The notes under the pieces were generated by a model. That model had not been told where the DNA came from and did no database searches. It saw only the letters and a list, made by a program, of their open reading frames with translations. Positions 1 to 6,860 of a stretch of 11,615 nucleotides of DNA are shown here, piece by piece. The DNA lies in NCBI GenBank assembly GCA_949283445.1, contig CASDTD010000009.1:1-11615 (forward strand). Reading direction: 5' to 3'. This stretch comes from an uncultured Coriobacteriia bacterium. Its GTDB lineage: Bacteria > Actinomycetota > Coriobacteriia > Coriobacteriales > QAMH01. How positions within the stretch are numbered: the stretch's first letter is position 1; each line of letters begins with the position of its first letter. The translations under genes were made by a program, and so were the position numbers.

Positions 1-484
1 CAGACGAGAAGTCGAACGAGGATAGATCCAGGCTCGTCAGTCTCTTACAGTCGGCGAACATGAGGAAGAAGTCGCGCACGGCGGATGTATCGAAGCCCGA
101 CAGGTCAACCCATTCAAGCTCTGCGCAGCCCCAGAACATCCCGCTCATGCGACGCACGCCGACCGTCTCGAACCGCGACAGGTCGAGCGACCTGAGCCTG
201 CGGCACCGGCTGAACATGTTCGCCATGGTGGCGGCAGACGAGGCATCGAATCCCGAAACATCGAGCCACGTGAGCTTCGAGCAGCTCGCGAACATCGACG
301 TGAAATCGCGAACTCGTGCGGTGTCGAACCCCGACACATCGATTGCGATGAGCTCGTCGCACCCGTTGAACATGTTGCTCATGTCGGTCACCTGTGATGT
401 GTCGAAATGGGAGACGTCCAGCGTCTGCAGCGACGAACACGCGCTGAACAGGTTCGCCATGTTCGTGACGCGCGACGTATCGAC
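1..484 (-). repeat. 26-residue (78-bp) DUF285 coding repeats
   Basis: Six complete units of exactly 26 codons start at residues 127, 153, 179, 205, 231 and 257 of the protein, with a seventh beginning at 283. There are no length changes. Each has an aromatic start, a D/E-T-S or variant turn, MF, a single Cys and L-D-[VL]-S. Confidence 0.85.
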
Positions 485-862
485 CAGCGAGAGACCCTCG
501 ATGCTCTGCAGCTCCCGGCAACCCGCAAACCAGCCCCGCATGCTGACCGGGGCAATGGGCGCCGTGACGAAGGCGCGCGCGACGCCGCTCCACGGCTGAG
601 CCCAGCGAACGGTGTTGGCCTCGGGCATCTCGGGATCGTCTGCGGGCTCGACGATGGACGGATACCCCGTTTCCGGAACCTTGAAAGGACCGGAGAGAAG
701 CTTGAGCCGATACAGCACGTTTCCCTCTGCATAGCTGGAACGCGCGCAGTCCCACGGCGTGGCGCCGAACACGACCAGCGCGGTGCAATCCTCGGCAAGC
801 GCCTCGCCGGTGGCCGGCTGCGTCTCGTAGATCGACGCGTATACCAAAGAGGACTTCGTCAT
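1..862 (-). CDS. BspA-like DUF285 repeat protein, cytoplasmic, 3' end cut by window edge
   Basis: The reading frame opens at ATG 862 and stays open through 287 codons to the left edge, so the C-terminus is missing. The start is supported by GAGAAAGGG about six bases upstream. The first ~105 residues have no signal peptide. They resemble the linker before the repeats of the kinase at 4335-6824: both have a VFG strand, a W/PW pair and then R-x-WFAGC followed by DTS. From residue 127 there are six full 26-residue units (F-D-T-S-x-V-x-x-M-x-x-MF-x-x-C-x-x-L-x-x-LDVSG) and the start of a seventh. This is the DUF285/BspA leucine-rich-like pattern, which forms an elongated scaffold. Known relatives are mostly surface proteins; this one looks intracellular. 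It is probably the last or a late gene of the phospho-signalling operon. Whether it also ends in a SEC-C motif cannot be seen. The family call is secure, the function unknown. Confidence 0.88.
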   Translation of the reverse strand, partial: MTKSSLVYASIYETQPATGEALAEDCTALVVFGATPWDCARSSYAEGNVLYRLKLLSGPFKVPETGYPSIVEPADDPEMPEANTVRWAQPWSGVARAFVTAPIAPVSMRGWFAGCRELQSIEGLSLVDTSRVTNMANLFSACSSLQTLDVSHFDTSQVTDMSNMFNGCDELIAIDVSGFDTARVRDFTSMFASCSKLTWLDVSGFDASSAATMANMFSRCRRLRSLDLSRFETVGVRRMSGMFWGCAELEWVDLSGFDTSAVRDFFLMFADCKRLTSLDLSSFDFSS

Positions 863-898
863 CGGATACCCTTTCTCGAAAAGCAGGCTCGGCGGGAA

Positions 899-931
899 CG
901 CCGCCTGAACGAATGCCCTGCCCAGGCGGCG
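899..931 (-). other. GC-rich intergenic hairpin between FHA gene and DUF285 gene
   Basis: The arms at 899-907 (CGCCGCCTG) and 923-931 (CAGGCGGCG) pair perfectly over nine bases around a 15-base loop. The hairpin lies nine bases after the stop codon of the FHA gene (941) and ahead of the ribosome binding site of the next gene (862). The only T-run (TTTT) comes about 20 bases later, so it does not look like a classic intrinsic terminator. It may stabilise or attenuate the mRNA between the two cistrons. Confidence 0.4.
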
Positions 932-940
932 CGAAGGGCT

Positions 941-2017
941 TTATGCCGCATCAAGGCAGACCGTGCGGCTTTCGGAGGATAGTAAGAAGGTGACCTGCCG
1001 GCGCGCGCCGGCGAACAGCAAGCCGTCACCGTCGCGCAGCACCACGGAGTCACCCCGCTCGAGCGTAGCCACGATCCGCCCGTCGCGCACCACCGTGGTG
1101 CCGTTGGAACCCAGCTGCTCGAAGCGCCATATCTCCTGCGCCGTATCGTAAGCAAGGCGCCCGTGCCTGCGGGACACCAGGTAGAAGTCCTCGGAATACG
1201 GCAGCATGATATCCGCCTGGTCGGAACCGTCGCCGCGCTTGACGCCAACCGTCATGCCATCGCGGAGCGGATAGCGCTTGTGACCGAACGCCAGGATGCC
1301 AAGGGGGGCTTCCGTCATGAGGCAGGGCGTGAGGGACGGTGCCTCGAGGACGTCGCGCTCTGCCATGGTTGCGGTGCCGGCTTCGGGCGCGGTGCCGATC
1401 ACGGGCGTGGCGCCGGCTTCTGCCACGTCCTCGACGACCGCCTTGCCGCTGAAGACGCCCTCGGGGTTGGCACCCGCGGCCGCGTTCCCGGCAGCCACGG
1501 CCGCATCGCCAGCGGCTTCGTCGTGCACATCCGCCTGCTCGTCCAGCGTATCGAAGTAAAAGGACTGCACAATGAGTTCGTCGTCGAGCAGCGCCATGGT
1601 CGGGCAGATGGTCACGCGCGGCGACAGGTCGCACCCGAGCTTGCGGTGAAGCTTGGCCTGGACCGCGCCCTCAATGCGCGTGCAAATCTCCGCGGTGCCG
1701 TGCCCGTAGTACATCCGCCACGCGGACACGGGAACCTGGATCTCGAAGCGGTCGGGGCACTGGATGCCCGTCACGCCACCGCCCCAGTCGACCAGCCCTC
1801 CCATCGCCTTGGACACGACCGCCTCGATGACCTCGCTCGGCGCGGGCGCGACCACCGAATCGCCGCTCAAGCCGGCAATCCACAGGCGGAGCTTGATGAT
1901 GGGATGAGCATACGAGATGGCGTCGAACAAGCGGGCGAATCTGCGCTCGACGGCGTCGAGCTTGGCGGCGGAGGAGGCATAGGCGCGGTTGGTGCGGCGG
2001 CTGTTGCTGTACTTCAT
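941..2017 (-). CDS. FHA-domain protein, FhaA-like (DUF3662-type N-terminus)
   Basis: 358 residues. The ATG at 2017 is preferred over the upstream ATG at 2089 because GAAAGGACG lies just before it. Residues ~15-157 (long helix, then CPDRFEIQVP, helix, and a strand-rich end around residues 134-155) resemble the DUF3662 domain found at the N-terminus of actinobacterial FhaA. This part of the call is moderate. Residues ~160-225 are an Ala/Gly/acidic linker. Residues ~245-347 are an FHA domain with SRRH (282-285) and SNGT (304-307), the core phospho-threonine-binding loops. The usual Arg of the G-R motif is replaced (VGVKR, 257-261), with Lys and Arg two to three places later. FHA domains bind phospho-threonine peptides, so this is a likely reader for the kinase encoded upstream. 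It follows the PP2C gene by 114 bases and precedes a DUF285 gene by 78. No membrane segment is seen. Confidence 0.88.
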   Translation of the reverse strand: MKYSNSRRTNRAYASSAAKLDAVERRFARLFDAISYAHPIIKLRLWIAGLSGDSVVAPAPSEVIEAVVSKAMGGLVDWGGGVTGIQCPDRFEIQVPVSAWRMYYGHGTAEICTRIEGAVQAKLHRKLGCDLSPRVTICPTMALLDDELIVQSFYFDTLDEQADVHDEAAGDAAVAAGNAAAGANPEGVFSGKAVVEDVAEAGATPVIGTAPEAGTATMAERDVLEAPSLTPCLMTEAPLGILAFGHKRYPLRDGMTVGVKRGDGSDQADIMLPYSEDFYLVSRRHGRLAYDTAQEIWRFEQLGSNGTTVVRDGRIVATLERGDSVVLRDGDGLLFAGARRQVTFLLSSESRTVCLDAA

Positions 2018-2056
2018 GGCGACGTCCTTTCTGGTTGGCTGCCGGTCGTCGAGGCT

Positions 2057-2090
2057 AGTGTGCCATCGCCCAATCGTCCCGTTGCGCAAC
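2057..2090 (-). promoter_or_regulatory. GTTGCGCAAC palindrome plus -10-like hexamer, site A
   Basis: The perfect 10-base palindrome GTTGCGCAAC (2081-2090) lies in the gap before the FhaA-like gene, centred 68 bases upstream of its ATG. Read on the minus strand, 18 bases follow it before CACACT (2062-2057), a weak -10-like hexamer. A further half-site CGCAAC lies at 2098-2103. This is site A of four similar sites in this cluster. The promoter part is weak; the palindrome is directly visible. Confidence 0.35.
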
Positions 2091-2131
2091 CTTGTCCCGC
2101 AACAACTCCTGGCAGCCCCGCACCAGCGCTG

Positions 2132-3067
2132 TCACCACGCCGAGATCCACGGTGTCTGCTGCCTGCTCGGCATCTCGCTGCGGCGCACGTCGATCACGAC
2201 TGCCGTCGCGTTGTCGCTCCGTTCGCCGCCCGCCTCTGCCGCCTCGAGGACGATACTGCGCGATGCCGTGCACGGCTCACCGTCGAGGGAGAGCAGCTCT
2301 GCTATGCGCGCCGTGGGCAGCTGATCCCACACGCCATCGCTGCACAGAAGAATCTTCATACCCTCCCGCATCGGCATGCTCGCTGTCTGCAAGGGGGCGT
2401 TGCCGCCGTTTCGCAGCACATGGTATCCCATCGCGGCGCGAAGCGCATTGCCCCCCGCACGGATGCGGCCCCGATCGTTGCCGAATACGTGCTCAAGCCC
2501 ACCGTCATCGCACAGGACGTAGGCGGTCGAATCGCCCATCCTGCCGAACACGAGCTCCCCCTCGCACGCAGCCACGGCGACCAGGGTTGCCCCGGACCCC
2601 TCGCCCAAACATGAGGACACCTTGCTCACGAATGCATCTACCGAGACGAACGCCTGATACATGCACCACTCGCCGAGCGCCCAGCGACCCGCCGCATCTC
2701 CGACAGCATCGAGGGCCGATTTCCATGCCTTGTCGAACGCCCCGCAGCACAACCTGGACATGACGTCGCCGAACGGCGCGCCGCCAATCCCGTCGCTCAA
2801 GCAAGCGCAGTCGTCCCCGTACCAAGCGCAGTCCTCGTTGCCCAAACGGGCGCCGCGCTCGCTTGAGGACGCCGCGACGAGCATGAAATCCCGCACATCT
2901 GAGATGTCCTCGACGGAATGGCGTTCGACCGGAGCTTCCTGGGAAGCCGCACCATGAGATAGCTCGTCAACGGGCAGGGCAAGGGACTCGGCGCTCATCT
3001 CGGAGCCCGAGCCGGCACCCAGGTCGAACCCGACACCACCCAGTTGCTTGTCTTGGTGGTTATGCAT
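2132..3067 (-). CDS. PP2C-family (PPM) serine/threonine phosphatase
   Basis: 311 residues from ATG 3067. That start is chosen over ATG 3145 because GAAAGGA sits seven bases before it. PP2C enzymes are metal-dependent phosphatases that remove phosphate from Ser/Thr. The ordered motifs are present: NED (77-79), SDGIGG (91-96, usually DGMGG), GSGATL (157-162, the G-[TS]-T/A-T element), GDS (178-180), SDG (243-245) and SDNAT (284-288). The metal-binding Asp residues are therefore intact (D92, D244, D285) and activity is expected. Residues 1-55 are a low-complexity, acidic extension with no known domain. There is no membrane segment. It lies between two FHA genes and two genes after the kinase, so it is the natural eraser for that kinase. 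Its length is slightly above the usual ~240 residues because of the N-terminal tail. Confidence 0.93.
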   Translation of the reverse strand: MHNHQDKQLGGVGFDLGAGSGSEMSAESLALPVDELSHGAASQEAPVERHSVEDISDVRDFMLVAASSSERGARLGNEDCAWYGDDCACLSDGIGGAPFGDVMSRLCCGAFDKAWKSALDAVGDAAGRWALGEWCMYQAFVSVDAFVSKVSSCLGEGSGATLVAVAACEGELVFGRMGDSTAYVLCDDGGLEHVFGNDRGRIRAGGNALRAAMGYHVLRNGGNAPLQTASMPMREGMKILLCSDGVWDQLPTARIAELLSLDGEPCTASRSIVLEAAEAGGERSDNATAVVIDVRRSEMPSRQQTPWISAW

Positions 3068-3089
3068 GGTCGTATCCTTTCGATTCGAC

Positions 3090-3103
3090 GGATCGTACGA
3101 CCC
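3090..3103. other. TCGTACGA-centred imperfect palindrome upstream of PP2C gene
   Basis: The bases from 3090 to 3103 form an imperfect inverted repeat around the 8-base core TCGTACGA (3093-3100), about 30 bases before the phosphatase ATG. It could be an operator or chance. It overlaps the region where transcript or leader would start if site B below is a promoter. Confidence 0.2.
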
Positions 3104-3104
3104 G

Positions 3105-3144
3105 ATTCTCCCTGTGCGAATCGTGCACGTTGTGCAACCGTGCA
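3105..3144 (-). promoter_or_regulatory. GTTGCACAAC inverted repeat nested in a longer palindrome, site B
   Basis: GTTGYRCAAC-type repeat at 3129-3138 (minus strand GTTGCACAAC) is nested inside outer arms TGCAC/GTGCA spanning 3124-3144. Together they make an imperfect 21-base dyad with one bulge. It is centred 66 bases upstream of the PP2C ATG, almost the same distance as site A from its gene. Eighteen bases further on the minus strand comes GAGAAT (3110-3105), matching TATAAT at four of six positions. It could act as an operator, or as an RNA hairpin in the intergenic leader. Confidence 0.35.
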
Positions 3145-3151
3145 TCTGCGT

Positions 3152-4258
3152 CTACCCGAGCACCTCGAACCGATAGTTCTCGTCGCGCATGCGGGATGCC
3201 CATGAAAAGTTGGCGGCACAGTAGTCGCCAGACAGCACACGGCGCGGAAAGATGCAGATAAGATCGCCATGGTGCAATTCGCAGCTATCACCCTGCAGCA
3301 GCACCGGCAACGCCTCAAGATCGGCCGGCGTCACCAGCGTGCCGTACCTGCTGCCCTGCCCGTCGGTGCCCACGTCGGCAATTGTCCAGCGCCCACAATC
3401 GAACGTGATCTCGCAGTGATGCCGCGAGGCGTACGCCGCACGGGTGACGACTGGGCAGCGCCCGCGGTCAGCGCACCATGCGCGATCCTCGCGACCGATA
3501 CGCGCGCCCTGCGTCTCCGAAAAGCGGTAGACCGTCACTGCTCGGGCGCCGTCGTCGAGCTGTGTTGAGTAGTCGAGCGGATCAGGGCCAGCCATCACGA
3601 CGGGCACCAGCTGGGCCTCCCGCAGCGCAGAATCTGTAACGACGGGGGCGATCCCCCCGACACTCACCGGCGTCTCGCGCAAGGCAAAGCCCATCTCCTG
3701 ACGGTTGTCGCGCGCACCAACCAAGCTCGCGTACACGCACGCCGCGATCACTCCGCGCTGCACGTCCTTGATGGTCTCAACGTTATCGGCGAGCACCATG
3801 TCCAGCCGTCCAGTCTCGTCATCAATGACCTGCCAAAAGCCTGGCAAATCGTAGGCGAGGCCATCGGCCTGGAGCGCCGCGCTGAACGCCGTGCGGAACG
3901 CATCGGTCCGGATGAAGTTCGCCTTGAGCTCTTTCCACAAGTCGATATCCAAAAAGATTCGACCCGTCGCTTCGAGGTCGTGCGCGACGTCGCGCGCATT
4001 CTCGTCCAACAGCTTAGCTACCCGCGAGCCGCGAGCCGTGCGGTCACGAACCAGATGCGCAAACGACGCGTACCTCGACGTCGCTGAAAAGCTCCGCTGT
4101 GCTCGAGCGAGCTCGTCTTGGGGCGACAAGCGGTAGACGCGGCTCGCGTCGTACTTCGATTTAACAGCGTTGTCATATGAGGCGAGCACCTGGCACTCGG
4201 GCACGCCCGAGAACTCCCTGCAAAACGCCTTGACGAACGTCTTGAGTGCTTCGGCCAT
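3152..4258 (-). CDS. FHA-domain protein with unrecognised helical N-terminal region
   Basis: 368 residues from ATG 4258, which follows GGAAGGA by seven bases; an ATG at 4294 has no such support. Residues 1-185 are mostly helical, with charged and aromatic residues. I do not recognise a family there. Residues ~240-345 are an FHA domain with IGR (254-256), SRHH (278-281) and, in the second binding loop, GSRYGT (302-307) where most members have N-G-T. The Arg and Ser/His residues that hold the phosphate are thus present, but the usual Asn is replaced by Tyr, so specificity or affinity may differ. It directly follows the kinase gene (76-base gap) and precedes the phosphatase (84-base gap), which suggests it reads a phospho-site made by that kinase. 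No signal peptide or membrane segment. The FHA call is strong; the role of the N-terminus is unknown. Confidence 0.85.
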   Translation of the reverse strand: MAEALKTFVKAFCREFSGVPECQVLASYDNAVKSKYDASRVYRLSPQDELARAQRSFSATSRYASFAHLVRDRTARGSRVAKLLDENARDVAHDLEATGRIFLDIDLWKELKANFIRTDAFRTAFSAALQADGLAYDLPGFWQVIDDETGRLDMVLADNVETIKDVQRGVIAACVYASLVGARDNRQEMGFALRETPVSVGGIAPVVTDSALREAQLVPVVMAGPDPLDYSTQLDDGARAVTVYRFSETQGARIGREDRAWCADRGRCPVVTRAAYASRHHCEITFDCGRWTIADVGTDGQGSRYGTLVTPADLEALPVLLQGDSCELHHGDLICIFPRRVLSGDYCAANFSWASRMRDENYRFEVLG

Positions 4259-4285
4259 AGCGCGATCCTTCCCTGAGACGACCTG

Positions 4286-4307
4286 CGACCGCAAGCGACG
4301 ACCGCAA
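4286..4307 (-). repeat. Tandem 9-base direct repeat before FHA gene
   Basis: The plus-strand word CGACCGCAA occurs at 4286-4294 and again at 4299-4307, thirteen bases apart. The minus strand reads TTGCGGTCG twice, and the second copy extends to GTTGCGG, half of the palindrome seen at sites A to D. It lies 28-49 bases before the ATG at 4258 and may be a degenerate version of the same regulatory element. Confidence 0.25.
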
Positions 4308-4334
4308 CCTCAATGAATGTATCTGACTCAGCCG

Positions 4335-6824
4335 TTAACGGTTCCTTCCGTGGCAGGTCTTGAATTTCTTCCCACTTCCGCAAGGACACGGATCATTGCG
4401 CCCCACATTAGCGTAAGAATCGGCATCGACCGCGGTATCGGCATACGAACGATCGACCACCTCGAAAAAGGGGCAGTCTTCGAACATGAGAGCGAGATCG
4501 GTGCCCTCAGGAATGGAAAACGGCCATCCCTTAAGGTTGTCAAGCGAGGTGCAATCTGCGAACATCCAGCTCATGTCGGAGGCAGACGAGGTGTCGAAGC
4601 CCGAGACGTCGAGGGATCTCAGGGAAGAGCAGCCTGCGAACATGCACGTGAAATCATCAACACGACGCGTATCAAAACGCGAGACATCGAGTTGCCTCAG
4701 ATTTCCGTCGTTGAAGAACATGTGACGCATGTTCGTGACGCGGGACGTGTCGAAGCCCGAGACGTCGAGCTTCCGCAGCGACGAGCAGCCGTTGAACATC
4801 GACATGAACGACTCTACATGCGGCGTCCTGAAGCCGGAGACGTCGAGCGCCTCGAGCCCGCCGCAGCCGTAGAACATCCAGCCCATGTCCGTGGCAGACG
4901 AGGTGTCGAACCCCGAGACGTCGAGCTCCCGCAGCGAGGAGCAGCCGCAGAACATCGACTTGAACGACTCGACGTGCGGCGTCCTGAAGCCGGAGACGTC
5001 GAGCCGTCGCAGCGAGGAGCAGTCGTTGAACATGAAGTCAAATGACTGGACCTTGTCCGTCTTGAAGCGTCCAACATCCAACACGACGAGCGCCGAGCAT
5101 CCATTGAACATGCTGGTCATGGAGATGACCTTCGATGTGTCGAAGCCACCCACGTTGATCCCCTGCAGCGCCGCGCACCCGTGGAACATGGCGTTCATGC
5201 GCTCGACCTGCGAGGTGTCGAACCCGAACACGTCCACGTATTCGAGCGACGAGCAATCGTGGAACATGAACTGCATGTCAGTCACCGCAGAGGTGTCCAG
5301 GCGGTCGATGTGCAGCAACTCGGTAAGGTTTTTGCACCCCGCAAACCACGCGCGCATCCTCGCAGGGCGAACCTTGGTCAAAAAGTCGACGATTTTGATA
5401 CTCTGCCAGGGAGAATCGCTTTGCCACTCCTTCACGCCCCACCCAGCGCAGCTCATGTCGTAGCACGGCCCCACGTGTTCGGCAGCGTACGTCACGCCGC
5501 GGTAACGGTATTCCCGAATGTCTACGGTTTGCTTGCTGTCGCCGAAGACGAGCAGGTCGGCCTCTGCGTCCGAAAACGGCGTGCCATCGGGGCCGGTCAG
5601 CTTGTACACGCCGGCGAGTACGACGCCCGACTCGACACGGGCACCCTGCTCGGAGCCGCCCCCATCCTCGAGCGTCGGCGTGACTTCGGGCACGTACGTC
5701 ATCTGCTGGAAACGCTCGTCATCCGTACCCTCCGCCACCCGCGTGAGCAGGCGACGAATATGGAGGCGATCGCGGTCGCGCGGATCCCAGGCGGTGCAGA
5801 GCGCGATCGCCTGGCCAAGCAGCAACTCGCGCTCCTCATTCATATAGTCTGGGAGGCTCAGGCTATCGCGCTTCTCCTCGATCAGTGCACGAAACGCATC
5901 GTCGTCATCGAGCTTCACCTCTCCACGCCAGAAGCCCGAAACATCGCCGCGCTTGGCGTACTGCACCGAATACCTCGGCGCCTTGCGCAGCGCGAGCTGG
6001 TACATCAGGGCGCCGAGCGACCAAAGATCGACCTCTGGGTCGTTGCGCAGGTCATACAGCTCATCGTGCTCGCGGCAGGCTTCCGAATCCCTCTCTCGCA
6101 GCGCGAACTTGGGGATTGACTCCGGGGCGCAGTACTCCACCATGCCCATACGCGGGTGCACGCCCGGCGCAAATGAAGGGGTTACGTCCTCGTCCGCATA
6201 CTTAGACTGGCCGAAGTCGATCAGATAGACCCAATCGAAGACCCCGTCATCCGAAGAGCGCCGCACGTACACGTTCCAAGGCGACAGGTCGGCATGGGCG
6301 ATCCCCCTCTTCTTCCCCTTCCCTTGCTCGGCAAGAAGGTCGAGTACATCCAGCATGCGCAGGCCGAACGTCGCGACCTGACCCGCTCCGAACGGCTCGT
6401 GATGTTTCTGCAAGACCTTATCGAGCCGCTCGGCGGGGCTGCCGACCTCCTCCATGAGGAAGGCGGGGCTGTACGTGACGCCGCCAGCCCCGTCGTCGAT
6501 CACGAGGAACCCGCACGCGTAGGCCTGCGGCACGTGGCCGTCGAGTCCGTCGAGCGCGCAGAGCATATCGTACTCATCGTATAGAGCGCCCCATTTCGCC
6601 TTGCGGCGGAGACGCTCGCCTGCCCGGTACGGCTCCGGAAAGCGCTTGAACACCTTGAGGATGCCGCCGACCGGCAGGCCGGGCTGGATCGGCACGCGGT
6701 AGATCGTGGCGTAGCCGCCCTCGTCAATCCGGCTTGCGGTCAGCGGATCGATGGACGACGAGCCGTTCTTTCCGACGACCGGCGCGTTATACCACACGGA
6801 CTCCAACCGGATATGCTCTCCCAT
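4335..6824 (-). CDS. Ser/Thr protein kinase - DUF285 repeat - SEC-C fusion protein
   Basis: 829 residues from ATG 6824, preceded by GGGGAGAAGGAC. Residues ~28-362 are a Hanks-type kinase: EGGYATIY (35-42, Gly loop), Lys57 (ILKVF), Glu84, HADLSPWN (177-184, HxDxxxxN catalytic loop), DFG (203-205), APE (233-235) and DLWSLG (266-271). All catalytic residues are present, so it should phosphorylate Ser/Thr. Thr215 in the activation segment is a possible autophosphorylation site. Residues ~400-508 are a linker shared with the protein at 1-862. Residues 509-768 are ten DUF285 units of exactly 26 residues. Residues 806-826 are a SEC-C motif (NDPCPCGSGKK, then C824-H825), a zinc-binding tail known from SecA and various cytosolic proteins. 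There is no membrane or PASTA segment, unlike PknB. It sits 36 bases after the DUF3825-FHA gene, so the two are probably co-transcribed. The repeats likely recognise a substrate or scaffold partner; that is inference. Confidence 0.93.
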   Translation of the reverse strand: MGEHIRLESVWYNAPVVGKNGSSSIDPLTASRIDEGGYATIYRVPIQPGLPVGGILKVFKRFPEPYRAGERLRRKAKWGALYDEYDMLCALDGLDGHVPQAYACGFLVIDDGAGGVTYSPAFLMEEVGSPAERLDKVLQKHHEPFGAGQVATFGLRMLDVLDLLAEQGKGKKRGIAHADLSPWNVYVRRSSDDGVFDWVYLIDFGQSKYADEDVTPSFAPGVHPRMGMVEYCAPESIPKFALRERDSEACREHDELYDLRNDPEVDLWSLGALMYQLALRKAPRYSVQYAKRGDVSGFWRGEVKLDDDDAFRALIEEKRDSLSLPDYMNEERELLLGQAIALCTAWDPRDRDRLHIRRLLTRVAEGTDDERFQQMTYVPEVTPTLEDGGGSEQGARVESGVVLAGVYKLTGPDGTPFSDAEADLLVFGDSKQTVDIREYRYRGVTYAAEHVGPCYDMSCAGWGVKEWQSDSPWQSIKIVDFLTKVRPARMRAWFAGCKNLTELLHIDRLDTSAVTDMQFMFHDCSSLEYVDVFGFDTSQVERMNAMFHGCAALQGINVGGFDTSKVISMTSMFNGCSALVVLDVGRFKTDKVQSFDFMFNDCSSLRRLDVSGFRTPHVESFKSMFCGCSSLRELDVSGFDTSSATDMGWMFYGCGGLEALDVSGFRTPHVESFMSMFNGCSSLRKLDVSGFDTSRVTNMRHMFFNDGNLRQLDVSRFDTRRVDDFTCMFAGCSSLRSLDVSGFDTSSASDMSWMFADCTSLDNLKGWPFSIPEGTDLALMFEDCPFFEVVDRSYADTAVDADSYANVGRNDPCPCGSGKKFKTCHGRNR
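4521..5300 (-). repeat. Ten tandem 26-residue (78-bp) DUF285 repeats within the kinase gene
   Basis: Units start at residues 509, 535, 561, 587, 613, 639, 665, 691, 717 and 743 with no indel, and a degenerate half-unit follows to ~791. Units 5 and 7 (FRTPHVESF) are nearly identical and are separated by a different unit, giving a 52-residue higher-order repeat. Units 6 and 10 also share long near-identical DNA (around 4893 and 4581, 312 bp apart). Confidence 0.92.
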
Positions 6825-6860
6825 GTCCTTCTCCCCTGCTCACATGCGAAGGTACCTGCG

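Noticed and set aside
899..931. Intrinsic terminator ending the FHA transcript
   Set aside because: The stem is strong but no T-run follows it directly, and the next gene has its own ribosome binding site close by; listed as a hairpin only.
1163..2614. Plus-strand open frame of 483 codons
   Set aside because: It runs opposite both the FhaA-like gene and the PP2C gene and across their intergenic gap, with no domain signal.
4521..5300. CRISPR-like or non-coding tandem array
   Set aside because: The 78-bp periodicity is fully explained by 26-residue protein repeats in an open frame.
941..6824. Type VI secretion or TerY-P phosphorylation module
   Set aside because: Kinase, PP2C and FHA fit in part, but no Tss/secretion genes and no vWA-domain protein are present.
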